Assembly (NCBI GenBank): GCA_902583075.1
Contig: CACHUN010000001.1
Coordinates: forward strand, 62,001 to 126,000
DNA length: 64,000 bases
Source: an uncultured Pelagibacteraceae bacterium
Lineage (GTDB): Bacteria > Pseudomonadota > Alphaproteobacteria > Pelagibacterales > Pelagibacteraceae
Direction of reading: 5' to 3'
Shown here: piece after piece, positions 54,003-62,009 of the stretch
Layout: every line of letters begins with the position of its first letter
How positions within the stretch are numbered: position 1 is the first letter of the stretch
Notes under the pieces: model-generated
Database searches by the model: none
Told to the model about the DNA's origin: nothing
What the model saw: the letters and a program-made list of their open reading frames with translations, nothing else
Program-made: the position numbers and the translations under genes

Positions 54003-54728
54003 GTGAGTTCAAAAAAAATTGGCTGGTTAATAGAAGATGGAAGGCCTGGTAACTTCATTTATCAATCTCCAAAACCAATTGTAATAGACAGAGATAAACC
54101 TCTTTCTCACATGGCTGTGCAAGCTTGCCCAGCAGTAAATCAATTTGAGAGTAGATATTTTGAAGTTACAACTCCATTTGACCTAAGATTAAGATGTGAA
54201 AAAAAAAATAATGAATTTGAGATTTATTCTGTGCCAGAGGGAACAAGAATAGACGAGGAATTAATTAAAAGAAACTTAAACTTAATGCCAAAAGAGGCGT
54301 GGAGACGTGGAGATCGACCAGTTATACAAATAGAATGTCCTTATGCATTTGTAACTGATGAAAATGTATACTTAACACAATTTCCTCCATTTTTAGAATT
54401 TAACTCATCTTATTGGCCAGGTGTTTTGATTTCAGGAAGATTTAATATCACAAATTGGCCAAGAACATTATCTTGGGCTTTTGAGTGGTGCGATTTATCA
54501 AAGGACTTAATACTTAAAAGAAATAAACCATGGTTTTATGTATTTTTTGAGTCTGATAACCCAGAGGACTCATTTAAATTAATAGAAGCGGAATACACGG
54601 AAGAACTAAGAAAATATAAATCTTCAATGCTTCATACACCTAGATTTGTTTCAAACACTTTTTCACTATTTAAGACCGCAAAAGAAAGAAGACCAAAAAA
54701 ACTTTTAGTGGAGAAAAAATATGATTGA
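54003..54728 (+). CDS. Conserved-looking hypothetical protein (possibly DUF6065-like)
   Basis: The 241-residue protein starts at GTG 54003, eight bases after the previous stop. It is probably cytoplasmic, with many Trp, Pro and aromatic residues. It is built of segments such as GWLIEDGRPGNFIYQSP, VQACPAVNQFESRYFEV, QIECPYAFVTDENVYLTQFP and INWPRTLSWAFEWCD-like NWPRTLSWAFEWCD. From memory this resembles DUF6065-type proteins, but I cannot confirm it. The next gene overlaps by eight bases, so the two are made together. Confidence 0.68.
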   Translation: MSSKKIGWLIEDGRPGNFIYQSPKPIVIDRDKPLSHMAVQACPAVNQFESRYFEVTTPFDLRLRCEKKNNEFEIYSVPEGTRIDEELIKRNLNLMPKEAWRRGDRPVIQIECPYAFVTDENVYLTQFPPFLEFNSSYWPGVLISGRFNITNWPRTLSWAFEWCDLSKDLILKRNKPWFYVFFESDNPEDSFKLIEAEYTEELRKYKSSMLHTPRFVSNTFSLFKTAKERRPKKLLVEKKYD

Positions 54729-55059
54729 AAAAGATAAAAATCAAATTATTCAAAAATTAGACACAAGCGAACCACCGGAAGAGGTTTTTACCGAAGGTGT
54801 AAGTGATTTGATTGTTTACAACAATATTGTTAAATTTAATATTTTTTCCAGACCAATTCATACTAAAGAAAGCTTAAATAAAATGAAGATCAATAAGACA
54901 CTAACTTTTACTCAAGACAATTTTGAAAAGTTTTTGGATCAACTTAACAAAGAATACTTTAACATTAAAAAGCAGATCAATAATGAAAGTTTAGAAACAA
55001 ACGAAACAGATAAAGATATTAAGCCAAACGAACCTCCAAAAGGTTCAAGAATATTATAA
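54721..55059 (+). CDS. Small hypothetical protein partnered with 54003
   Basis: The 112-residue, highly charged, probably cytoplasmic protein has no membrane segment or signal. Recognisable parts are KLDTSEPPEEVFTEGVSDL, YNNIVKFNIFSRPIHTKESL and a disordered acidic tail, ETNETDKDIKPNEPPKGSR. It overlaps the preceding gene by eight bases. No family is recognised. Confidence 0.62.
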   Translation: MIEKDKNQIIQKLDTSEPPEEVFTEGVSDLIVYNNIVKFNIFSRPIHTKESLNKMKINKTLTFTQDNFEKFLDQLNKEYFNIKKQINNESLETNETDKDIKPNEPPKGSRIL

Positions 55060-55067
55060 ATCAAATT

Positions 55068-55259
55068 ATGAAAAAACCTTTTAATAATAATCAAAAAATT
55101 TTATTATTTGGTATAGCATCTGTTTTTGTAATGTTTTTACTATATCAACTCTTTCTTTCTCCCTATGCTCAATGTGTAGATGGATATAAAAAAAGATATG
55201 GCAGTGGTGAGATCGGTACTTCTAATGCAAAAGTATTTTGTGGGTCTCAAAGAAGATAA
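55068..55259 (+). CDS. Small membrane-anchored protein, unknown
   Basis: The 63-residue protein has one membrane helix (about 11-30). A short exported part has two cysteines (AQCVDGYKKRYGSG and VFCGSQ) that could form a disulfide. It lies eight bases after the previous gene in the same direction. No family is recognised. Confidence 0.6.
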   Translation: MKKPFNNNQKILLFGIASVFVMFLLYQLFLSPYAQCVDGYKKRYGSGEIGTSNAKVFCGSQRR

Positions 55260-55313
55260 GCGAACAAGGTTACCAACTCTATGATTATTATAGCCTCCAT
55301 ACCAGTAAACATA

Positions 55314-55886
55314 CTAACTATCCTTTAAAATTGTTTTTTCTTTGCAACGTTTATAAAACTCAGCAAATTTTTCTGAGAAATTTGTTAAATTCCATTTATT
55401 TTTTGTAATATCGAAGTATTTATTTACTTCAAAATGTAATCCATTTGTTAAAGAAATTTCATATTTATCATTTTCTTCAATAAACCCTGTTAGTAATTTT
55501 GCATACTTTTGCGTTTCATAACCTCCAAGTTCAAATACTACCCAATGAGCTCTATGGTCTAATATTTTTTCAATATGAATTACTTCAGCATGAAACTCAT
55601 TATCGTTAAGAGTTATAGGAAGTTTCTTATTTTCAAATTGATATATATTTGAATCACCTTTAGTTGTTATAAAGGTAAATAATTGATGAATCTTGTTACA
55701 GTTTTTGTAATTTAAAGAGAAAATTAATCTATCACCATAAATGTATTCACCATTTTTAGTTAAATAAATATAGTCTTTATCACCCTCTGCAATTGCCCAT
55801 CCATCATTAGCACGGGCATGTGGATGGACAATTAAGAGGATCACGAAAGCAACTAAATGAAGAAAAAAGAATAATGATAATCTCAC
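55314..55886 (-). CDS. Secreted protein of unknown function
   Basis: The 190-residue protein has a signal peptide (hydrophobic 4-20, cut near HARA-NDG). The mature domain is beta-rich with DKDYIYLTKNGEYIYGDRL and LPITLNDNEFHAEV, and two cysteines (KNCNK and KRCKEK). No family is recognised. It is on the strand opposite to the preceding accessory genes, converging with them across a 54-base gap. The next plus-strand genes are divergent. Confidence 0.65.
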   Translation of the reverse strand: MRLSLFFFLHLVAFVILLIVHPHARANDGWAIAEGDKDYIYLTKNGEYIYGDRLIFSLNYKNCNKIHQLFTFITTKGDSNIYQFENKKLPITLNDNEFHAEVIHIEKILDHRAHWVVFELGGYETQKYAKLLTGFIEENDKYEISLTNGLHFEVNKYFDITKNKWNLTNFSEKFAEFYKRCKEKTILKDS

Positions 55887-55995
55887 GATTCTATTTCTAG
55901 AATATTGATTTGTTTTAATTAGGTTCTAATTTCGTTACGATTATGAAAAAATATCACATTTTAAACACAGATTATTTTAGGTATAAGATTAACAT

Positions 55996-56064
55996 ATGAA
56001 ATATATTTTATTAGGAGCTGCGATTGCATTTGCAATGTATCTTGGAGATAAATACATCCTTTAA
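55996..56064 (+). CDS. Possible 22-residue hydrophobic peptide
   Basis: ATG at 55996 opens a 22-codon frame, MKYILLGAAIAFAMYLGDKY plus two residues, ending TAA. It is a single short hydrophobic helix with Lys2 at the start, the form of a bacterial small membrane peptide. It lies 12 bases before the DUF4396 gene and could be its leader. No Shine-Dalgarno sequence is clear. Chance occurrence is quite possible. Confidence 0.3.
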   Translation: MKYILLGAAIAFAMYLGDKYIL

Positions 56065-56076
56065 AAGTTGAAATAA

Positions 56077-56520
56077 ATGAGTGCTGAAGCAATAAGTTTT
56101 AATTGGAAATGTAAACATACTTGGAGAAGAAGTGCCAAGAACACAGCTTGGTGTTTGTTAGGTTGTGCTATTGGTGATTTTGGAACTATATTGTTTTTTC
56201 AATTAACAAAAATTCCATTCCCAGTTTTAAGCATTATGATTTTAGCCATAATTAATGGACTAATAACAAGTGTTATTTTAGAAACATTTATTTTAATGAA
56301 ACAAGATTTTTCATTTCAAAAGGCGTTGAAGACTGCTTTAGGAATGAGCTTTATTTCTATGATTAGTATGGAAATAGCAATGAATTTAACAGACTTTTTG
56401 TTAACTGGTGGAGCAATACTTACTTGGTGGGTTGTTCCAATAATGTTAGCAGTTGGTTTTGTTACTCCTTGGCCTTACAATTATTGGAGACTTAAAAAAC
56501 ACAATCAGGCTTGTCATTAA
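56077..56520 (+). CDS. DUF4396 family membrane protein
   Basis: The 147-residue protein has four membrane segments. The DUF4396 signature KCKHTWRRSAKNTAWCLLGC (11-30) is followed by AIGDFGTILFF, and FVTPWPYNYWRLKKH comes near the end. The function is unknown; the Cys/His-rich opening hints at metal binding. It is followed by two further small genes in the same direction. Confidence 0.82.
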   Translation: MSAEAISFNWKCKHTWRRSAKNTAWCLLGCAIGDFGTILFFQLTKIPFPVLSIMILAIINGLITSVILETFILMKQDFSFQKALKTALGMSFISMISMEIAMNLTDFLLTGGAILTWWVVPIMLAVGFVTPWPYNYWRLKKHNQACH

Positions 56521-56547
56521 ATTAATTTAATTAACTAAAGGACTAAA

Positions 56548-56733
56548 ATGAGAATATTAAAAGAATTAGAAGATGCAAAATTAGTTATTGTTGATCTAGA
56601 AGTTAGATTAGGAGAAGAAGTTAGAAGTGCTCCAACTTTATGTGCAAAATATAAAGGCAAAATAATACCTCTTAATACAGCACATGATGGTAGACCAATA
56701 TTAATGAAAGAAGAAAATTCAATAGAAAACTAA
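56548..56733 (+). CDS. Small hypothetical protein
   Basis: The 61-residue soluble protein begins MRILKELEDAKLVIVDLEVR, then has LCAKYKGKIIPLNTAHDGRP. A sequence AAAGGACTAAA just before the ATG provides a fair ribosome binding site. It lies between the DUF4396 and DUF4149 genes (gaps of 27 and 3 bases). No family is recognised. Confidence 0.58.
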   Translation: MRILKELEDAKLVIVDLEVRLGEEVRSAPTLCAKYKGKIIPLNTAHDGRPILMKEENSIEN

Positions 56734-56736
56734 GTT

Positions 56737-57126
56737 ATGATTGAACAGATTAGTATTTATTTAACAGCAATGATTTTAGGAATAATGTTATTCTTCTCAT
56801 TTGTAATTGCTCCAGTTGTATTTACCACTTTAGATGAAGATAATGCTCGAAAGTTTATAAGAAGAATATTTCCTTTTTATTACAATGTGAATTTAGTGAT
56901 TAGTTTAATTGTTCTAATAACTTTTTTATTATTAAGTAGATTAGGAATAGACTTTTACTTAATTTTAGTAATCACGCTTCTATTTGCTACCTCAAATTAT
57001 TTATTAATGCCTTTAATTAATAAATACAGAGATGAAAAACAGGATAATAAATTTAAATACTCACACTTTTTATCAGTCGTAATAAATTTTATTCAAATGA
57101 TTTGTTTAGTATTTCTCTTAATTTAA
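56737..57126 (+). CDS. DUF4149-like membrane protein
   Basis: The 129-residue protein has four membrane helices. The opening ILGIMLFFSFVIAPVVFTTL leads to the DUF4149-like motif DEDNARKFIRRIFPFYYNV (34-52). A later NYLLMPLINKYRDE loop is also typical. The function is unknown. It is the last gene of the small-gene run, and it converges with the phosphatidylcholine synthase gene. Confidence 0.75.
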   Translation: MIEQISIYLTAMILGIMLFFSFVIAPVVFTTLDEDNARKFIRRIFPFYYNVNLVISLIVLITFLLLSRLGIDFYLILVITLLFATSNYLLMPLINKYRDEKQDNKFKYSHFLSVVINFIQMICLVFLLI

Positions 57127-57131
57127 GAAAT

Positions 57132-57890
57132 TTAAGTATTTTGTCTTTTAAATTTTAAATAAATATTTTTAAGTATCGGACGATAAAGTTCGTAAATTGT
57201 AAGACAAATAAAGTACATATTTGAGGCTAGCCATATACACAGAAATAAATAATCAAAATTACTTTTAAGTACAAAAAATGAGCTTAATAGAATTTTAAAT
57301 GATGAAATAAACCATAAAATCATAAATACTATGGAATAGCTTCTGTATTTATTAACCCTCAATGGATGTACAAACCTAATTGGTATAAACTTAAGCAATA
57401 TACAGGTAGATATTAGAAATAAATTATAAGTTTGTGACATATCAAATAAATATAGATAAAAAAGTAATACATTCCAGATGCATGGAAAACCTTTATAAAA
57501 GTTATCTGAAGTCATCAAATTATTATTTGAATATGATATTGCTGATATAATCAAAATAATTGAAGGTATAATTATTTCAAAAGGTGTGGGAACAAATTTA
57601 AACCAATATATCATTACAGATGGAATTATTATGTAATTAAAAAAATCAATTACACTATCAAGCATCTTTCCATCTATATTTTTTATGAAAATAGATACTT
57701 TAAATTTTCTTGCTAATGTACCATCAACAGCATCAATCAATAATGCAAGTCCTAAAAATAAAAAGGCTGAAGTTTGATCATTTTTGAAAATGCTTATAAG
57801 CGCCAAAAAACCTGCTATCAATCCAGAGCATGTTATCAAATGAACAGACCAAGCAAGAATAGTATCTATATCTTTTTTAATTTTCAGCAT
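57132..57890 (-). CDS. pcs: Phosphatidylcholine synthase
   Basis: I chose ATG 57890, since the longer frame from 58007 adds a poor extension that would cover the divergent start. The 252-residue membrane enzyme has the complete CDP-alcohol phosphotransferase motif: Asp53, Asp56-Gly57, Ala60-Arg61, Gly74, Asp78, Asp82 (LIDAVDGTLARKF to DGKMLDSVIDFFNY). The features particular to bacterial Pcs are also present: SDNFYKGFPCIWNV and KFIPIRFVHPLRV. It joins choline to CDP-diacylglycerol, making phosphatidylcholine in one step. PssA-type enzymes lack these last two segments. Confidence 0.88.
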   Translation of the reverse strand: MLKIKKDIDTILAWSVHLITCSGLIAGFLALISIFKNDQTSAFLFLGLALLIDAVDGTLARKFKVSIFIKNIDGKMLDSVIDFFNYIIIPSVMIYWFKFVPTPFEIIIPSIILIISAISYSNNNLMTSDNFYKGFPCIWNVLLFYLYLFDMSQTYNLFLISTCILLKFIPIRFVHPLRVNKYRSYSIVFMILWFISSFKILLSSFFVLKSNFDYLFLCIWLASNMYFICLTIYELYRPILKNIYLKFKRQNT

Positions 57891-58036
57891 ACATTTTATT
57901 ATCCTAAGAAGAATAATTTCGAAGATAAATTCTTGTCGCGCCACAAAACAGTATAATATGTCATTAATTAAACTTTTATTATTTACATTCGTGTCAAAAA
58001 TTGGCAAATTTATTCATTAACCAAAAGGAAAAACCT

Positions 58037-59056
58037 GTGAACGACCTCAATATAATAGGAGTTATTGGCTTAGGAAATGCTGGTGCACCGATTTTAAATA
58101 ATTTACATAACTCTAAAAAATACAAGCTTATTGATTTTGATATTGATAAAAATAAACTAAATGATGTTCCTGAAGGCATTACTAAAGTTAGTTCGATTAA
58201 AGACCTTGCCAGGAAATGTAAAGTGGTTCTGACATGTTTGCCTAAACCAGAACATATTTTACAAGCTGTTGAGGGTGAAGATGGGTTATTACAAAATGCT
58301 TCATCAGAGATGATATGGATAGACACATCTACAACCGACTTTAAACAAACCCAAAAATTGGCAAAAAAAGCAAAAACTTACGATGTTTCAATGTTAGAGG
58401 CTACTCTAACAGGAGGTGTTCATGCTTTGCAGAACAATAATATGGTCTGCTTAGCTGGAGGTGATAAAGAAATTTTTGATAAATGGAAGGAAGTTTTACA
58501 AGATTCAATTGGTGAAGTCGTTGTTCTTTGTGGAGACATAGGGGCGGGGGCTATTACAAAAGTTGTTTCAAATATGCTGGCTTTTACCAATATGGTTGCA
58601 GCTTCTGAATGTATGATGATTGCAAAAAGAGCTGGACTAGATTTAGAGAGTTTTTTTGATGCTATTAGAGTTTCTGCTGGAAACTCCTTTGCCTGGGAAA
58701 CAGTCGTACCTCATATTTTTAATCAAAATTATGAAGCAGGATTTACAATGGATCTAGCATGCAAAGACATGAATTTGAGTTATTTACTTGGGCAACATTT
58801 AAATGTTCCTTTAGATTTGCATATGGAGGTTATGAAGAAAATGGAGAAAGCAAGATTAAAATATGGCGACAGAGAAGGGTGTTATGTTTATCCACGCACC
58901 CTGGAAGACGAACTAAGCGAATCGTTGTCATTAAAAGGATGGGATAATTGGGGCTATGATATTAGACTTGTTGATGGATCGATTGTTGTAAAACATAAAA
59001 ACAGACCTGTTTCAAAACATCCTCAGTATAATACAAAAAGTAAAAAAAAATTTTAA
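58037..59056 (+). CDS. Beta-hydroxyacid dehydrogenase family protein
   Basis: I chose GTG 58037, preceded by AAAGGAA at 58024-58030; the TTG at 58001 has no such site. A TATAAT at 57952-57957 may be its -10 element. The 339-residue protein has IGVIGLGNAGAPILNNL (Rossmann loop), the MLEATLTGGVHAL substrate loop, and the lysine motif GAGAITKVVSNML. A C-terminal extension of about 40 residues beyond the usual family end includes WDNWGYDIRLVDGSIVVK. The substrate is unknown. It is divergent from pcs and followed by a methyltransferase gene. Confidence 0.85.
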   Translation: MNDLNIIGVIGLGNAGAPILNNLHNSKKYKLIDFDIDKNKLNDVPEGITKVSSIKDLARKCKVVLTCLPKPEHILQAVEGEDGLLQNASSEMIWIDTSTTDFKQTQKLAKKAKTYDVSMLEATLTGGVHALQNNNMVCLAGGDKEIFDKWKEVLQDSIGEVVVLCGDIGAGAITKVVSNMLAFTNMVAASECMMIAKRAGLDLESFFDAIRVSAGNSFAWETVVPHIFNQNYEAGFTMDLACKDMNLSYLLGQHLNVPLDLHMEVMKKMEKARLKYGDREGCYVYPRTLEDELSESLSLKGWDNWGYDIRLVDGSIVVKHKNRPVSKHPQYNTKSKKKF

Positions 59057-59097
59057 AAATTAATTATTTTTTATTTATAAGTAAATTTGCTAATTTG

Positions 59098-59898
59098 ATG
59101 AAAAAATTATTATATTATTTAATAACAGTTTATAAGCACATAAAGTCTCTTGTTTTAAGACATATGTTTATAGAAAAAGATTTTTGGATTAATAGAAAAT
59201 ATTCAGGATCTCATCTTAATAAAAATATACTTTTTGCTAATTTAGATACCTATAACAAATACAAAAAATTTAAAGAAGCTGAACATCAAATAGGAAGATT
59301 TTTAAACATGAAGAAAATTTTGCTTGAAGTTGAAAACAGTAAAATTAAAGGGGATTTATTAGAATTTGGAACATGGCAAGGCCAAAGTTTAATATTATTT
59401 GATTTAGCAATGCAAAATAAAAGTGAAAAAATGCTCATAGGTGTTGATAGTTTTAAAGGGTTACCACATTCCAGTCATAATTGGATCAAGGGTAGTTTTT
59501 CAAATACAAATAAAGATATTTTATTAAAAAACTTAAATAAAAATATCACAAACTTTAAAGGTGTTGATTTAATTGAAGGCTGGTATGACGATCCTAAAAC
59601 AATAGAAAAAATATATTATAAAGTAAAAGATATTTGTGCTGTGCATCTTGACTGTGATTTAGGTTCTTCAACCACTACTGCTTTGAAAGTTATAGAGAGA
59701 TACTTGATTGACCGTGTAGAACCTTTATTTATATTGTTTGATGATTGGGGAATTCATCACAAAGAGGTACCAGACGCATTTAATAGTTGGCTCGAGAAAG
59801 TTGTTCCAAAATATAAAATTAAAGCTAAGGTAATTTATTATACCAAATTCACCCGTTACTATAAATTGAGTTTTTATAACGAAATTGAAGAAAAATAA
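59098..59898 (+). CDS. Class I SAM-dependent methyltransferase
   Basis: I chose ATG 59098 rather than the adjoining TTG. The 266-residue protein has a basic N-terminal part, then motif I KGDLLEFGTWQGQSLILFD (near 85) and LIGVDSFKGLPHSSHNW. HLDCDLGSSTTTALKVIERY and LFILFDDWGIHHKE complete the core. The D-S-F-x-G-L-P and FDDWG patterns resemble TylF/MycF-type sugar or small-molecule O-methyltransferases. The target is unknown. It converges with the gene at 59905. Confidence 0.78.
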   Translation: MKKLLYYLITVYKHIKSLVLRHMFIEKDFWINRKYSGSHLNKNILFANLDTYNKYKKFKEAEHQIGRFLNMKKILLEVENSKIKGDLLEFGTWQGQSLILFDLAMQNKSEKMLIGVDSFKGLPHSSHNWIKGSFSNTNKDILLKNLNKNITNFKGVDLIEGWYDDPKTIEKIYYKVKDICAVHLDCDLGSSTTTALKVIERYLIDRVEPLFILFDDWGIHHKEVPDAFNSWLEKVVPKYKIKAKVIYYTKFTRYYKLSFYNEIEEK

Positions 59899-59904
59899 AA
59901 AAAT

Positions 59905-60768
59905 TTATTTATCTTTTACTGAAATCAATTCTGGATACTTATCAAATAAAATTTCGGCTGGTCTCTCCCCAGACCTCAATGGATCAATTAGCATCACTTG
60001 GCTAGGCATAATATTAGTTAAATTGCAGTCAGTACCAAAGATTTCAAAATAATTAAGAACATCTGAATACCATCTCACTTCAGCTTCCTTTGGAGAAGTA
60101 ACTTCAAATGCTACTTTATTTTTACCAAAATGTTCGAGCACTCCAGTTAGCACATCGGACTTACTATTATGAAGTTCAATTTCTTCATGATCAATAAGCA
60201 TTGAAAATGCTCCATATTCAAAAAAAGGTTCAGCGCTTTCAATAATTTGCTTTAATGTTGCAGGAGTATTTTTTTTTGTTTTATTCCATCCACTTTCTGG
60301 ATGATGTTCATAAATTATATTCATTCCATTATTAATTGCATGATTGCACCAAGTTTTAATTTGATTTTCAGGGATGTCTCCAAATGTATTCATGAATTCC
60401 ATTGCAGAAAATCCTAAATCCGCCGCAACATCAATTGCTTCATTTACTTTTCCCTTTTTAAAAGCTTTTATAAAATAACCATGATCCAAGTAAGGCTCTA
60501 TCGAGTGTTTTTTGTAAAGATCATTTTTACGTTCTAACCATTTCTTTGGATGTCCCAGAACTTGCATTGTTGCAATTTTAACATGGTCAATCCTGTTACC
60601 AGCAACTTCTAGAAAGTCTTCTAATTCACGAAGCCCCATTCTTTCGTGGTACCAAGGGCCTTCATCAAAACCCACATCTTTCAACCATAGTTGTGATTTA
60701 GTTCTGGGCTTGGGTTCTATTGCATTTAAATCAAATACTTTTGATATCGAATTTTTTGTTTTAGACAT
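59905..60768 (-). CDS. Phosphosulfolactate synthase-like (ComA family) TIM-barrel protein
   Basis: I chose ATG 60768; a TTG 24 bases earlier is less likely. The 287-residue protein has GLRELEDFLEVAGNRIDHVK, YKKHSIEPYLDHGYFIKAFK and the ADLGFSAMEFMNTFGDIPE segment. A GMNIIYEHHPESGW strand follows. This order matches ComA/PSL synthase (Pfam PSLS), which adds sulfite to phosphoenolpyruvate. The glycine-rich loop of true ComA is altered here (ATMQVLG in place of the usual GTS), so the substrate may differ. A 151-base region separates it from the divergent tctC gene. Confidence 0.7.
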   Translation of the reverse strand: MSKTKNSISKVFDLNAIEPKPRTKSQLWLKDVGFDEGPWYHERMGLRELEDFLEVAGNRIDHVKIATMQVLGHPKKWLERKNDLYKKHSIEPYLDHGYFIKAFKKGKVNEAIDVAADLGFSAMEFMNTFGDIPENQIKTWCNHAINNGMNIIYEHHPESGWNKTKKNTPATLKQIIESAEPFFEYGAFSMLIDHEEIELHNSKSDVLTGVLEHFGKNKVAFEVTSPKEAEVRWYSDVLNYFEIFGTDCNLTNIMPSQVMLIDPLRSGERPAEILFDKYPELISVKDK

Positions 60769-60858
60769 GTTTTTTGCTTTTATATTAGTCAAATAGATAA
60801 ATTTCTAACTAAATAAGTCATTTTCATAGTTCTTAGGGATGTAAAAAAATATAATTAG

Positions 60859-60888
60859 TTGAAAGACCCATAATGAACACGTTATACT
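60859..60888 (+). promoter_or_regulatory. Candidate promoter of the second tctC
   Basis: TTGAAA (60859-60864), 18 bases, TATACT (60883-60888), in the 151-base divergent spacer. The ribosome binding site AAGGGGGGA (60908-60916) is one of the strongest purine runs in the window and lies just before the tctC ATG at 60920. Confidence 0.55.
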
Positions 60889-60919
60889 ATCTCTAACAAT
60901 ATTCTCAAGGGGGGAAATT

Positions 60920-61993
60920 ATGCGTAAAATTCTAATATTAATATTAATGTCGTTATTCTCGTTTGTATCCATTGGAAATGCAGATGTGAATTTCGCAGGC
61001 AAAACAGTTACATGGGTTGTGCCATTTAAAGAAGGTGGTGGTACGAGTAGATTTGCAAGATTTATTCAACCTTTCTTAAAAAAATATTTACCTGGAAATC
61101 CTGATGTCCAAATCATGCACATACCAGGAGGTGGAGCTATTAAAGGTTCAAATTATTTTGAAAAAAATGCAAAAGCAGATGGAACTTTTATTTTTGGATG
61201 TTCAACTTCAGTTATAGTTAATGTTGCGACTGGAAATCCACTTGTTAAATATAATCTTAGTGAATATCGACCAGTAGTTTTGCTACCACAAAATACTCAT
61301 TGGTTCACACGTTCAGATTTAGCTGAGCCTCACGATCTATCAAAAATTAAAGAAAGAAAATTGGTTCTCTACGCATTGAAAACTCCAGCATCTGCAGATT
61401 TATTTCACATATGGATTTATGAGAAACTTGGTATCAAAGGAGCTAAACCTATACCTGGTCTTTCATCTTCAGGAGGTTATCAAGCATTCCTAAGAGGTGA
61501 AATTCATCTAAGTTCACATGGTGCAGCAAATTACGTAAAAAAAGTTAAGCCTGAAATAGAAAAAGGAAAAGTTGTAGATTTAATGACATTAGGAATTATT
61601 GGAGCTGACGGTTCAGTTTCTAGAAATCCTTTGGCACCAAATGCACCTACATTTCCTGAAATGTATGAGAAGGTAAATGGTAAAAAACTTGAGGGTGATG
61701 ACCTAGAAGCATACTATGCAATAGGTGCTGCATGGTCTCAAGCATCTAAAGCAATGATGCTTCCAGCAGATGCATCCGATGAAATAGTAAAAGCATACAG
61801 AGATGCAGCTATTAAAATGACAAATGACCCAGAGTTTAAGGCAAAAGCTGTAAAAGCTCTTGGACCATTTCCATTAATCATAGGAGAAGAAGCTGGTGAA
61901 ATTATTAAAAAGGCTGCTGTATTTTCTGATACTACTAAAAAGCAATTAAATGCAGCTCTAAAGAAACATAAATTCACATATAGAGTTCAATAG
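60920..61993 (+). CDS. TTT transporter periplasmic binding protein (TctC/Bug-like), divergent
   Basis: The 357-residue protein has a signal peptide ending near GNADVN (residues 19-24). It then shows a Bug-like mature start GKTVTWVVPFKEGGGTSRFA (27-46). PGGGAIKGSNYFEKNAKADG resembles the family's central loop. It is longer than the first TctC at 3166, and the middle is poorly conserved by eye, so a different ligand is expected. A terminator-like hairpin and the fused tctA-tctB gene follow. Confidence 0.85.
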   Translation: MRKILILILMSLFSFVSIGNADVNFAGKTVTWVVPFKEGGGTSRFARFIQPFLKKYLPGNPDVQIMHIPGGGAIKGSNYFEKNAKADGTFIFGCSTSVIVNVATGNPLVKYNLSEYRPVVLLPQNTHWFTRSDLAEPHDLSKIKERKLVLYALKTPASADLFHIWIYEKLGIKGAKPIPGLSSSGGYQAFLRGEIHLSSHGAANYVKKVKPEIEKGKVVDLMTLGIIGADGSVSRNPLAPNAPTFPEMYEKVNGKKLEGDDLEAYYAIGAAWSQASKAMMLPADASDEIVKAYRDAAIKMTNDPEFKAKAVKALGPFPLIIGEEAGEIIKKAAVFSDTTKKQLNAALKKHKFTYRVQ

Positions 61994-62009
61994 AACAAAT
62001 AAAAAAAGT

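Noticed and set aside
51803-55886. Prophage or mobile element origin of the accessory stretch
   Set aside because: No integrase, capsid, portal, terminase, transposase, tRNA or att-like repeat is present, and base composition looks the same as the flanks.
57994-58326. Minus-strand open frame at the start of the beta-hydroxyacid dehydrogenase
   Set aside because: It lies antisense to the Rossmann fold coding region and has no own signals.
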